A DNA stretch of 13,823 bases, from the NCBI GenBank assembly GCA_023129815.1, contig JAGMBH010000041.1, forward strand, positions 1 through 13,823, written 5' to 3'. A program made the translations under genes and the position numbers. This DNA comes from Dehalococcoidia bacterium. GTDB lineage: Bacteria; Chloroflexota; Dehalococcoidia; GIF9; AB-539-J10. Shown here one piece after another: positions 1-6,018 of the stretch (position 1 is the first letter of the stretch; each line of letters starts with the position of its first letter). Under the pieces are notes generated by a model. It did not search any database, was not told where the DNA came from, and was given only the letters and a program-made list of their open reading frames with translations.

Positions 1-421
1 GTATGAAGCCGGGGATAAAGAAGGGGGAAACCTTATCTGGCCCCTCCTCTCGAAGAGTAAAAAGATTCTTTTCATAAGTACTCATGCCACCAACACATGT
101 GCCCACCACTATCCCCACTCTATCAGCATTGCTATCGTTGATAATCAATCCAGCATCATCCAGCGCCATGCGAGTAGCCACCAGGGCATAGTGAATAAAG
201 GGGTCAGTTCTTCTTATCCTCTTCCTATCCAGAAAGTCCTCGGGATGGAAATCTTTTATCTCAGCAGCGATTTGCGTCCTAAAACCGGTGGGGTCAAACT
301 TAGTAATTCTTGCTATCCCTGATTTGCCCTGGCATAAAGCCTGCCATGACTGCTCAACACCGGCTGCCAGAGGAGTAACGGCGCCAATGCCGGTAACAAC
401 TACTCTCCTCTTATGGTTCAT
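1..421 (-). CDS. fabF: 3-oxoacyl-ACP synthase II, N-terminal part (runs off the window)
   Basis: This is the N-terminal 140 residues of a thiolase-fold condensing enzyme that extends fatty acyl chains by condensing malonyl-ACP with acyl-ACP in the cytoplasm. Visible hallmarks are the opening RRVVVTGIGAVTPL, then WQALCQGKSGI and ITKFDP (residues 26-44), and VGIVVGTCVGGM (residues 102-113), all typical of FabF/KAS II. The catalytic Cys-His-His residues lie beyond the window edge. The ATG at 421 is two bases past the acpP stop codon and has no clear Shine-Dalgarno of its own, so translation is probably coupled to acpP. The acpP-fabF order is the standard bacterial arrangement. The family call is secure; whether the full gene is intact cannot be seen. 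Confidence 0.95.
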   Translation of the reverse strand, partial: MNHKRRVVVTGIGAVTPLAAGVEQSWQALCQGKSGIARITKFDPTGFRTQIAAEIKDFHPEDFLDRKRIRRTDPFIHYALVATRMALDDAGLIINDSNADRVGIVVGTCVGGMSTYEKNLFTLREEGPDKVSPFFIPGFI

Positions 422-423
422 TG

Positions 424-663
424 TTAACTTTTTGACTCGATGTAATTAAGTGCGTCTTGGACAGTTTGTATTTTCTCCGCGTCCTCGTCTGGGATTTCAA
501 TCCCGAAGGTATCTTCTGCTGCGGTAATAAACTCTATCAGATCTAAGCTATCAGCACCAAGATCATCAATAAATGAGGCTTCGGGAACTACTTTTGTTTC
601 CTCAACTTCCAATAGCTCTACTATTAACTTTTTTAACCTTTCAAGGATATTTCCATCACTCAT
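424..663 (-). CDS. acpP: Acyl carrier protein
   Basis: A 79-residue acidic protein that carries growing acyl chains on a 4'-phosphopantetheine arm for fatty acid synthesis. The attachment motif GADSLDLIEF is present with the modified serine at residue 39, followed by the usual helix III region (GIEIPDEDAEKIQTVQDAL). Length is normal for AcpP. A GAGG ribosome site lies a short distance upstream of the ATG. It is followed after two bases by fabF, so the two are one transcription unit. It is preceded by an unusually structured leader containing a long inverted repeat (753-805). Confidence 0.97.
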   Translation of the reverse strand: MSDGNILERLKKLIVELLEVEETKVVPEASFIDDLGADSLDLIEFITAAEDTFGIEIPDEDAEKIQTVQDALNYIESKS

Positions 664-720
664 TTTTTACCTCACTTCTGGGCTGAGGCTGTTTAATTTC
701 GCCTCATCCGGATTCTCATA

Positions 721-744
721 GTGCGACCCTTTAGGGTCGTGCAC
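721..744. repeat. Short imperfect palindrome between acpP and its long inverted repeat
   Basis: CGACCCT (724-730) and AGGGTCG (733-739) form a 7-bp stem in a wider imperfect palindrome (GTGC...GCAC). It has no U tract. Together with the adjacent 753-805 repeat it makes the acpP leader rich in secondary structure; function is unknown. Confidence 0.5.
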
Positions 745-752
745 GAGGCTAA

Positions 753-805
753 AGTAGTTGCCTGATTTATCAGGCTCTTATTGCCCAATAAATCAGGCAA
801 CTACT
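753..805. repeat. Perfect 18-bp inverted repeat with alternative hairpins in the acpP leader
   Basis: AGTAGTTGCCTGATTTAT (753-770) is repeated in perfect reverse complement at 788-805, with a 17-base spacer. One arm is itself part of a smaller near-palindrome, GCCTGAT-TT-ATCAGGC (760-775), so the long stem and the small hairpin cannot form together. On the minus-strand transcript the long stem is followed by only three U residues, so it is not a classical terminator. It may be a regulatory leader structure or a copy of a dispersed palindromic repeat. Confidence 0.7.
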
Positions 806-828
806 ACATTTTTAAACACCCTCTCCTA

Positions 829-857
829 ATGCTACTTCCTCCTACCACCTCCGTCAA
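829..857 (-). promoter_or_regulatory. Candidate promoter of acpP-fabF
   Basis: On the minus strand TTGACG (857-852) is separated by 17 bases from TAGCAT (834-829), a fair match to the sigma-A consensus. Transcription would begin near 822 and give a leader of about 160 bases that contains both hairpins described at 721-805. The -10 matches at only four of six positions, so this is a candidate. Confidence 0.4.
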
Positions 858-898
858 TATATCATGCCACGATGTATAGCTTGCCAAAAGGGTTAAAT

Positions 899-930
899 AT
901 GGGGGAGCAACAACAATGTTGCTCCCCCAT
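899..930 (-). terminator. Stem-loop after the NSS transporter/MetS pair, probable terminator
   Basis: ATGGGGGAGCAAC (899-911) pairs perfectly with GTTGCTCCCCCAT (918-930), giving a 13-bp GC-rich stem with a six-base loop. It sits 21 bases past the stop codon of the small MetS-like gene. On the minus strand it is followed by ATTTAACCCTTTT, which is only moderately U-rich, so termination is likely but not textbook. The stem separates the transporter unit from acpP. Confidence 0.65.
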
Positions 931-950
931 AACAAGCCAGTAACTTCAGG

Positions 951-1064
951 CTAATCTTCCCACTTACCCCCACGCTTGCGCACGCCAGGAGAGAGACACC
1001 ACGATAATGCGCCAATGAATATTAGCCACATAACAACCATGGCAACTATGGCACCGGTATTCAT
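951..1064 (-). CDS. MetS-type small subunit of an NSS transporter
   Basis: A 37-residue membrane microprotein. It starts MNTGAIVAMVVMWLIF, one hydrophobic helix (about residues 4-24), then a basic and polar tail with RKRGGKWED at the end. Size, single helix and position directly after an NSS symporter match the small subunit known as MetS, described as a partner of the methionine/alanine importer MetP in Corynebacterium. Its ATG overlaps the transporter stop codon as ATGA (1064-1061). GGAGGTGA, located inside the last codons of the transporter, sits eight bases upstream as a strong ribosome site, so translation is coupled. The partnership is inferred from family and position. Confidence 0.85.
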   Translation of the reverse strand: MNTGAIVAMVVMWLIFIGALSWCLSPGVRKRGGKWED

Positions 1065-2581
1065 TTTTCGCTCACCTCCGATTTTTCGCTCACCTGCGGG
1101 ACTCTGGTTTTAACTCGTTGGAGCAAAAAGCTCAAACCTAGAGTGACTGCCAGTATGATCCATATAAATGAACTTGCCCACCTGGGATATCCTTCGTAAG
1201 ATGCCGGTATATCTTTGGCAAAACCTCCATAAATTACCACAAAAAGCAAGCCCGCGGGCACAACAACTTTTATCAGCCAATCAAACCAAGCCCCAACTTT
1301 GATATCTGAGGTTTCATTCAAATGCTCTCTCAGCTTTCCAGCGCCAAAGACCCAGCCAATAACGATACAAGCTAGCGCACCTGTTAACAGCAAACCATAA
1401 AAGCAAACTGTCCTATCCACAATGTCCAACCAATAGAGACCCCCGTTTGTAGTATATACCAGCCCTAACAAGAAGGAGATGATAATGACAATCAGTGTGG
1501 CCTTTACCCGGCTCAAGCCAAACTTATCCATAATCGGGGAAATTACCCCTCCATAGGCAAGGAAGAATAGAGAATCTATGCCTAAAAAGAAGAGGCAAAG
1601 GAAAAAGAGTATACCAATAAAGGCATTTGCTCCCGGCATCATGGAGATTGCCACCGGATAGCTCACGAAAGCCAAACCTAGACCTGAAGCGCTAACCTCC
1701 CCAACTGGAATGGATAAGGCTTGCATGATGAAACCAACAGTGCTAAATACGGCAAAGCCAGCGAAGAAACTGGTGGCACAATTGGAAAAGGAGGTGATAA
1801 AGGCGTTATTGGTAACGTCTGCTTTCCTGGCGATAAAGCTGCCATAGGCAAACATCCCTGCCATTCCCAAGGAAAGGGTAAAGGCAATCTGACTAAAGGC
1901 AGCAAACCAAACCTCCGCATTTCCTAAGGCAGCAAGGTTTGGCGTAAGATAAAAATTCAGCCCTTCAACTGCCCCGGGTAAGGTCAGTCCTCTTATGGCT
2001 AGGATGACTAACAAAACCCAAGGAATAGACACCGTCCATACAGCAACTTTTCCTATTACTCCAACTCCTTTAAAAACGATAAAATATATAACTACCCAAA
2101 TAAGTGCCAAGAAACCTACTATTGGTCCTATAGGAGCACCAAGCACACTTGGTCCAGATGAAAGCCTCAAGATTTCCTCAAAAAAGTATGACCCAGCCCC
2201 AGCAGCTCCAGCCTCCCCTATCCCCCAAGCCATGGTAGCGGAACTAACTACATAACGTAGAGACCAAGCCATTACCACGGAATAATAGGTGATTATCAAG
2301 AAGGCGCAAAAAACCGGCCACCAGCCTAGCCATTCCCATTTCTTGCCTATGCCTTCAAATACGCCAGGGGAACTTCTTTGGAAATACCTACCCATGCCAA
2401 ACTCCATCATCATCCAAGGAATGCCCATTACAATAAGACCAATCATCCAGGGTATCAGGAAGGCTCCACCACCATATTTGTAGGTCATATAGGGGAATCG
2501 CCACACATTACCCAGACCTATGGCCGAGCCTATGGCGGCAAATAGGAAATAATACCTGCTAGTCCATCTTTCTCTTTGCAT
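1061..2581 (-). CDS. Sodium-coupled amino acid symporter, NSS/SNF family
   Basis: A 506-residue polytopic membrane protein with about 12 helices, from the LeuT/TnaT/MhsT neurotransmitter:sodium symporter family, which imports amino acids with Na+. The family signature is clear in helix 1: AAIGSAIGLGNVWRFPY (residues 15-31) includes the unwound Gly-Leu-Gly-Asn stretch that binds Na+ and substrate. It is followed by GGGAFLIPW and later FSQIAFTLSLGMAGM in the helix 6 region. The C-terminus carries a short duplicated VSEK stretch. Substrate cannot be read from sequence alone. The leader shares the UGG-hairpin element found upstream of the neighbouring Trp ABC transporter genes, and the NSS family includes a known tryptophan carrier (TnaT), so aromatic amino acid or Trp import is a reasonable inference. 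It has its own promoter at 2797-2825 and is followed by an overlapping MetS-type gene. Confidence 0.93.
   Translation of the reverse strand: MQRERWTSRYYFLFAAIGSAIGLGNVWRFPYMTYKYGGGAFLIPWMIGLIVMGIPWMMMEFGMGRYFQRSSPGVFEGIGKKWEWLGWWPVFCAFLIITYYSVVMAWSLRYVVSSATMAWGIGEAGAAGAGSYFFEEILRLSSGPSVLGAPIGPIVGFLALIWVVIYFIVFKGVGVIGKVAVWTVSIPWVLLVILAIRGLTLPGAVEGLNFYLTPNLAALGNAEVWFAAFSQIAFTLSLGMAGMFAYGSFIARKADVTNNAFITSFSNCATSFFAGFAVFSTVGFIMQALSIPVGEVSASGLGLAFVSYPVAISMMPGANAFIGILFFLCLFFLGIDSLFFLAYGGVISPIMDKFGLSRVKATLIVIIISFLLGLVYTTNGGLYWLDIVDRTVCFYGLLLTGALACIVIGWVFGAGKLREHLNETSDIKVGAWFDWLIKVVVPAGLLFVVIYGGFAKDIPASYEGYPRWASSFIWIILAVTLGLSFLLQRVKTRVPQVSEKSEVSEK
1065..1100 (-). repeat. 18-bp tandem duplication at the end of the NSS gene that carries the MetS ribosome site
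   Basis: Two tandem near-identical copies of an 18-base unit (GAGCGAAAAATCGGAGGT-type, differing near one end) encode the repeated Val-Ser-Glu-Lys at the transporter C-terminus. The copy nearest the stop provides GGAGGTGA at the right distance for the overlapping small-subunit ATG. The duplication therefore duplicates both a protein tail and a ribosome binding site. Confidence 0.7.
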
Positions 2582-2622
2582 CTTTGTTCTCCTTTCAATA
2601 GAAATTTTAAGGGATACTATTT

Positions 2623-2657
2623 AAAACAAAGCACCACTGAGACTCAGTCCTTGTTTT
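2623..2657 (-). terminator. Possible attenuator stem in the NSS leader
   Basis: On the minus strand AAAACAA (2657-2651) can pair with TTGTTTT (2629-2623), enclosing a second small palindrome ACTGA-GTC-TCAGT near 2648-2636. The 3' arm itself is T-rich and is followed by AAATAG. This could end transcription before the transporter gene. The stem is interrupted and the case is weak. Confidence 0.3.
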
Positions 2658-2684
2658 TAGCTAAGATGCTTACAAAGGGTTATG

Positions 2685-2783
2685 TTAGCTTAGGGGGCTT
2701 TGCCCCCAAGGTAATATGATGTGCAGGCCGGCAAAGGCAAAATACTTATTAGTCTCCCTTATGCTCAACAGTACTTTAGTCAC
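2685..2783 (-). promoter_or_regulatory. Leader element D: UGG codon at the foot of a GC hairpin, upstream of the NSS gene
   Basis: The hairpin GGGGGC-AAA-GCCCCC (2707-2693) begins inside a TGG codon (2708-2706). Just upstream is ATCATATTACCTTGG, which aligns base for base with the corresponding 15 bases in leaders B and C at most positions. The TGG lies in an open frame from a possible GTG start (2783) to a TAA (2687-2685) that ends ...IILPWGQSPLS. No good ribosome site precedes that GTG, so translation is uncertain. Two tandem TTTGCC copies (2741-2730) can each pair with GGCAAA (2704-2699) and so compete with the hairpin. Confidence 0.5.
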
Positions 2784-2796
2784 GATTAAATACAGG

Positions 2797-2825
2797 ATTG
2801 TAAATTAAAGCTGCAAATATGTCAA
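2797..2825 (-). promoter_or_regulatory. Promoter of the NSS transporter unit
   Basis: A perfect -35 TTGACA (2825-2820), a 17-base spacer and TACAAT (2802-2797) form a near-consensus sigma-A promoter. It lies about 40 bases past the stop codon of the upstream ATPase gene. The expected start is near 2790, giving a leader of about 210 bases that contains element D. Confidence 0.8.
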
Positions 2826-2867
2826 TACCCCGAATTGCCTCACTGACTTTGTCTTAAGAAGCCCTAA

Positions 2868-3695
2868 TTAGCGATGGCTGAGCAGCATGCTCTCGTCAGT
2901 TAACTGCTCCCCAGCAGCTTGCTCAAAGGCAGTTACCAAGTCATTAATGGTGAGGGCTTGCTTATCCTGCTGCCCTATATCCACTATAATCCTGCCCTTG
3001 TGCATCATAATCAGCCTATTGCCATACCTCAGAGCAAGCTCCATATTATGGGTAACCATTATAGTGGTCATCCTTTCGCGTTGCACAATCATATCGCTTA
3101 GATTAAGCACTATTTGAGCTGTCCTAGGATCCAGCGTAGCTATATGTTCATCGAGCAATAGCAGAACTGGCTTACTTATAGTAGCCATGACCAGAGCTAG
3201 AGCTTGCCTTTGCCCACCGGAAAGCGTGCCTACCAGGGTGTTCAGCCTATCTTCTAAACCCAACCCTAGTGGAGCCAATGCCGAGCGAAATAGCTCGCGA
3301 TGCTGCTTATTAAGCGACGGCCTTAACCCCCTTGGCCTCCCACGCAATAAAGCTAGGGAAAGGTTCTCTTCAATAGTCAGCTTACCGGCAGTTCCCACGT
3401 GAGGTTCTTGCCACACCCTACCCACATATGTGGCATGCTTATACTCACTTAGATCAGTAACATCTTCACCACCGATGATGACCTTACCCCCCATTTCTGG
3501 TGGGAAGACACCAGCGATAATATTGAGTAAAGTAGATTTTCCCGCCCCATTGCTGCCAATAATAGTAACGAAGTCATCGGGATAAATATCAAGATTGATA
3601 CCATACAAAGCCGTCACTTCGTCTATAGTGCCCCTGGCAAACACCTTCCTTACACTCCTGAGTTGAAGCAAACTCTGGTCTTTACTTGTATCCAT
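2868..3695 (-). CDS. ABC transporter ATP-binding protein, TrpZ/COG1101 type
   Basis: A 275-residue cytoplasmic ATPase that powers the adjacent permease. All key motifs are present: Walker A GSNGAGKST (47-55), Q-loop VWQEP with Gln96, signature LSGGQ (158-162), Walker B VLLLLDEH with Glu183, and the switch histidine in MVTHNM (216). DEH in place of the usual DEP after Walker B is typical of the COG1101 ATPases that pair with COG4120 permeases and COG2984 binding proteins. The start ATG has GAGAGG upstream, and the gene follows the permease after 12 bases, so the two form one unit. Tryptophan as substrate is inferred from the Trp T-box on the matching binding-protein gene and from the TrpXYZ system of streptococci. 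Confidence 0.93.
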   Translation of the reverse strand: MDTSKDQSLLQLRSVRKVFARGTIDEVTALYGINLDIYPDDFVTIIGSNGAGKSTLLNIIAGVFPPEMGGKVIIGGEDVTDLSEYKHATYVGRVWQEPHVGTAGKLTIEENLSLALLRGRPRGLRPSLNKQHRELFRSALAPLGLGLEDRLNTLVGTLSGGQRQALALVMATISKPVLLLLDEHIATLDPRTAQIVLNLSDMIVQRERMTTIMVTHNMELALRYGNRLIMMHKGRIIVDIGQQDKQALTINDLVTAFEQAAGEQLTDESMLLSHR

Positions 3696-3707
3696 AGAAA
3701 TGCCTCT

Positions 3708-4622
3708 CTAAAATTTAACTGCTGGCGGCATCCATTCATGCCGCGCCTTCTTCTGTATATACGGGATACATAGAGCTATAACTACTAGCACTGCCGTGAT
3801 CAATTTCAAATCTCCTGGGGCTAAACCAAGCCTGAGAGCAATGGTTATAAAGAGGCGATAGACAAAGGTGCCACCAAGAGCCGCCAGCAGCATTGAGGCA
3901 ACACCACGAGGATGAAATAGCGCTCCCCCAATTATCACTGCTGCCAGGCCCATTACAATCATACCTATCCCCATGTTGACATCGCAAAATCCTTGGTTTT
4001 GCGCCACTAAGGCACCAGAAAGAGCAACCATGCCATTGGAAAGAGAACACCCTATTATTGTATTCTTATCGGTATCTGAACCCAACCCCCTTATCATCTG
4101 CTCATTATCACCTGAGGCCCTCAATGCCAGACCAAGCTCGGTGCGCAGAAACCAGTTCAATATCATAAAAACGATGAGGGCCAATACAGCGAGGATGCCA
4201 ATGACCAAAATAACGCTTTTCGCAGTTCCAAAAAAGTTGGCAATGCTCTTAAAGATAGTTATCTGCCGCAATAGTGGGATATTGGCCCCACTCATAATCC
4301 TCAGGTTGACAGAGTACAAACTAACCATCATAAGTATGCCAGCGAGGAGAGCAGTTATCCTCAACTTAGTATTAAGTAGCCCGGTTACGGCACCACAAGC
4401 TAGCCCACCGCCAATAGCAGCTATAGTGGCTAAAAATGAGTTATGACCACTTACAATCATAACAGCAGCAATAGAGCCGCCGGTAACAAAGCTGCCATCT
4501 ACAGTGAGGTCAGGAAAGGCAAGCACGCGAAAGGTTATAAATACACCTACAGCAACAAAGGCATATATTAAGCCATCAGAGAGAGAACTAGTTAGAATGC
4601 CCTGTATAGTAGCCGGTAACAT
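3708..4622 (-). CDS. ABC transporter permease, TrpY/COG4120 type
   Basis: A 304-residue integral membrane protein with roughly eight to nine hydrophobic helices. It is related to the branched-chain amino acid permeases (LivH-like) and more precisely to the COG4120 permeases that work with COG2984 binding proteins. FRVLAFPDLTVDGSFVTGG (31-49) is a family hallmark, and the cytoplasmic ELGLALRASGDNEQMIRGLG loop should contact the ATPase. The ATG is preceded by AAGGGGG at five-base spacing. It is separated from the binding-protein gene by its own promoter, leader ORF and a strong stem-loop (4639-4852), which is unusual for an ABC cassette. It probably serves both binding-protein paralogs in this window, since no other permease of the type is visible. 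Confidence 0.92.
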   Translation of the reverse strand: MLPATIQGILTSSLSDGLIYAFVAVGVFITFRVLAFPDLTVDGSFVTGGSIAAVMIVSGHNSFLATIAAIGGGLACGAVTGLLNTKLRITALLAGILMMVSLYSVNLRIMSGANIPLLRQITIFKSIANFFGTAKSVILVIGILAVLALIVFMILNWFLRTELGLALRASGDNEQMIRGLGSDTDKNTIIGCSLSNGMVALSGALVAQNQGFCDVNMGIGMIVMGLAAVIIGGALFHPRGVASMLLAALGGTFVYRLFITIALRLGLAPGDLKLITAVLVVIALCIPYIQKKARHEWMPPAVKF

Positions 4623-4638
4623 CTATTCCCCCTTGCAA

Positions 4639-4670
4639 ATAAGAATCCTCCCGCTTGGGAGGATTCTTAT
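4639..4670 (-). terminator. Strong stem-loop directly before the permease gene (attenuator or terminator)
   Basis: ATAAGAATCCTCCC pairs perfectly with GGGAGGATTCTTAT around a GCTT loop, a 14-bp stem. In the minus-strand transcript it is followed by TTTGC and, within about ten bases, by the permease ribosome site. The upstream copy ATAAGAATC (4694-4686) repeats the 5' arm and could pair with the 3' arm instead, offering a weaker competing structure. It may attenuate read-through into the permease and ATPase genes, or protect the RNA end. The U tract is short. Confidence 0.6.
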
Positions 4671-4694
4671 CTAAGCTATACTTCAGATTCTTAT

Positions 4695-4766
4695 TTACTT
4701 ACATCTCTCGTAGCACAGATTCCCCCCAAGCGCACTTAAAGTGCGCCATGTAAATATGAAGTTCAT
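4695..4766 (-). CDS. Leader peptide B, 23 residues, with Phe-Ile-Phe-Thr-Trp-Arg
   Basis: A short ORF with an excellent ribosome site, AAGGAG (4780-4775), eight bases before the ATG. It begins MNFIFTWR. The Trp codon (4748-4746) abuts a hairpin, GCGCACT-TTA-AGTGCGC (4746-4730), whose first base is the last G of TGG. The ORF ends at TAA (4697-4695) upstream of the 4639-4670 stem-loop. CCCCAAG (4784-4778), which covers part of the ribosome site, can pair with CTTGGGG (4730-4724), so initiation may also be controlled. Its position after a promoter and before the permease suggests a regulatory peptide rather than a functional protein. Confidence 0.55.
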   Translation of the reverse strand: MNFIFTWRTLSALGGNLCYERCK

Positions 4767-4820
4767 ATAATAAACTCCTTGGGGACCAATATGACCTAAC
4801 ATACGTTTTCCTCACTGGGC

Positions 4821-4848
4821 AGTTTATCACAGAAAAATAATTTGTCAA
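4821..4848 (-). promoter_or_regulatory. Promoter of the permease-ATPase unit
   Basis: TTGACA (4848-4843), a 16-base spacer and TAAACT (4826-4821) with a TG one base upstream (extended -10). It begins four bases past the stop codon of the binding-protein gene. Expected start is near 4814, giving a leader of about 190 bases that holds leader ORF B and the 4639-4670 stem-loop. Confidence 0.65.
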
Positions 4849-4852
4849 TACG

Positions 4853-5866
4853 CTATTCTATTACTACTTTTCTCGCCTTGTCCAACAGCCATTGTGGAAT
4901 GGTCACACCCATTCTCTCCGCTGCTGCCGGATTTAATACTGGCAATTGCTCTGCCGCCGGAGTTGTAACTGCGATATTGGCCGGATCCTCTCCAAGTAGA
5001 ATTCTGGCTGCTATGTGTCCCGCCTCGATGCCTATCTCAGTATAATCGCTAACGCCACAAGCACCAATGCAACCATACTCAGGTTCAACTGACCATCCTG
5101 TGGGACCGAACAAGGGTAGCTGGTTTTCCTCGCAGACGCCAACCAAAGCTGTGCACCCCTGAGCTACGGTATTGCTATCAGGCCACCACATAACATCACA
5201 CCTTCCCACAAGGGATTCAGCTGCCGTCTTAACCTCTGCCGATGTGGGACAATTAGCCTCTACAGGCTCGGCAAAGCCAGCTTTAGAAAGACTTTCTTTC
5301 ATCTGAGCTACTGTGGCGCAAGCATTCGCCTCACCAGCATCATAGACTATGCCCATCACCTTAAAATCGGGGCAAATCGCCTTAATCATATCTAGCGTAT
5401 TGTCAGTATTTAACCTATCACTAACACCGGTTATATTATGGGGACCAGGATGCTCCCAGCTATCTACAAGGCCAGCAAGAATCGGATTGGAAACAGTGCT
5501 AAAAACTATGGGTATGCCTGTTCCCTCAGCAGCGGCAACACAAGCCTGAGCCACCGGGGTAGAAATAGGGTGAATTAAGTCTACATTCTCTGTGACAAAC
5601 CTCGATGCTATTGTGTGAGCTAGAGACATATCACCCGCGGCATTCAGGGAAATGTACTCCACATTCTCCCCTTCGACAAATCCTTCCTCTGCCATGCCCT
5701 GATGAAATCCTTCACGGTCAGCATTTAGGTCAGGATGATCAACTATTTGGCATTCGCCAATTTTATATACCTTTCCTGGCTTTGTAGCACAGCTAGGTGT
5801 CAAAGCAAGAAAGACAAGGCATATAACGCCTATCATAGCAATGTTAATTAGATGAAATTTCCTCAT
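4853..5866 (-). CDS. trpX: Tryptophan-type ABC transporter substrate-binding lipoprotein (paralog 1)
   Basis: A 337-residue COG2984 (ABC-sub_bind) periplasmic-type binding protein. It has a basic start and hydrophobic signal segment (residues 4-22) ending in LTPSC, so Cys26 is the probable lipid-anchored residue; the lipobox is not ideal. The mature part starts KVYKIGE and has the two-lobe pattern of the family, including DLIHPISTPVAQAC (96-109) and GIPIVFSTVSNPILAGLV (117-134). The T-box upstream reads a Trp codon, which supports tryptophan as ligand, as for streptococcal TrpX. A GGAG ribosome site precedes the ATG. It is clearly paralogous to the gene at 7441-8457 along the whole mature length. 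It differs around MWWPDSNT (226-233), where the paralog has VWIPTDNT, so ligand preference may differ. Confidence 0.9.
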   Translation of the reverse strand: MRKFHLINIAMIGVICLVFLALTPSCATKPGKVYKIGECQIVDHPDLNADREGFHQGMAEEGFVEGENVEYISLNAAGDMSLAHTIASRFVTENVDLIHPISTPVAQACVAAAEGTGIPIVFSTVSNPILAGLVDSWEHPGPHNITGVSDRLNTDNTLDMIKAICPDFKVMGIVYDAGEANACATVAQMKESLSKAGFAEPVEANCPTSAEVKTAAESLVGRCDVMWWPDSNTVAQGCTALVGVCEENQLPLFGPTGWSVEPEYGCIGACGVSDYTEIGIEAGHIAARILLGEDPANIAVTTPAAEQLPVLNPAAAERMGVTIPQWLLDKARKVVIE

Positions 5867-5922
5867 TTCCCTTAATCTCCTTTCATAAATTTAAAACCTG
5901 CTATTCTGCACTTTGTCGTTGC

Positions 5923-5970
5923 TTATACGCGCTGGCAAGGCCAGCGCCAGGTTTGTAATACAATAAACAT
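5923..5970 (-). CDS. Leader peptide A, 15 residues with two Trp codons
   Basis: The ORF encodes MFIVLQTWRWPCQRV and stops. Its AGGAGG ribosome site (5982-5977) at six-base spacing is stronger than that of the downstream trpX gene. The Trp codons are at 5949-5947 and 5943-5941. A hairpin GCGCTGGC-CTT-GCCAGCGC (5947-5929) starts at the last base of the first TGG and contains the second one. It lies between the T-box terminator and trpX. The closest known parallel is the Bacillus subtilis rtpA (anti-TRAP) operon, where a Trp T-box is followed by a short Trp-rich leader peptide. A regulatory role is inferred. Confidence 0.6.
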   Translation of the reverse strand: MFIVLQTWRWPCQRV

Positions 5971-5987
5971 AATCAACCTCCTGTAGC

Positions 5988-6018
5988 AAAAAGCCTCTCG
6001 CCGAGGGGCGAGAGGCTT
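5988..6018 (-). terminator. Intrinsic terminator of the Trp T-box
   Basis: AAGCCTCTCGCC (6018-6007) pairs perfectly over 12 bp with GGCGAGAGGCTT (6002-5991) around a four-base loop. The T run (5992-5988) follows immediately. Its 5' arm overlaps the antiterminator partner, so the two folds are exclusive. Confidence 0.93.

Noticed and set aside
753..805. The 18-bp inverted repeat as terminal repeats of a mobile element
   Set aside because: The arms are only 17 bases apart and enclose no coding capacity; no flanking target duplication is evident.
2582..2783. T-box in the NSS transporter leader
   Set aside because: No T-box core sequence is present; only the UGG-hairpin element and weak stems are seen.
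3973..4446. 157-codon open frame on the plus strand
   Set aside because: It is antisense to the permease gene, whose family motifs and helices are clear. The plus-strand translation has no recognisable domain and no ribosome site.
4623..4852. A second T-box upstream of the permease
   Set aside because: No GGGTGGNACCGCG core or stem I motifs are present, so the likeness to the trpX leader is limited to the UGG-hairpin element and promoter.
5872..5886. Four-codon ORF (ATG AAA GGA GAT TAA) just before trpX
   Set aside because: It coincides with the trpX ribosome site and is too short to treat as a gene.
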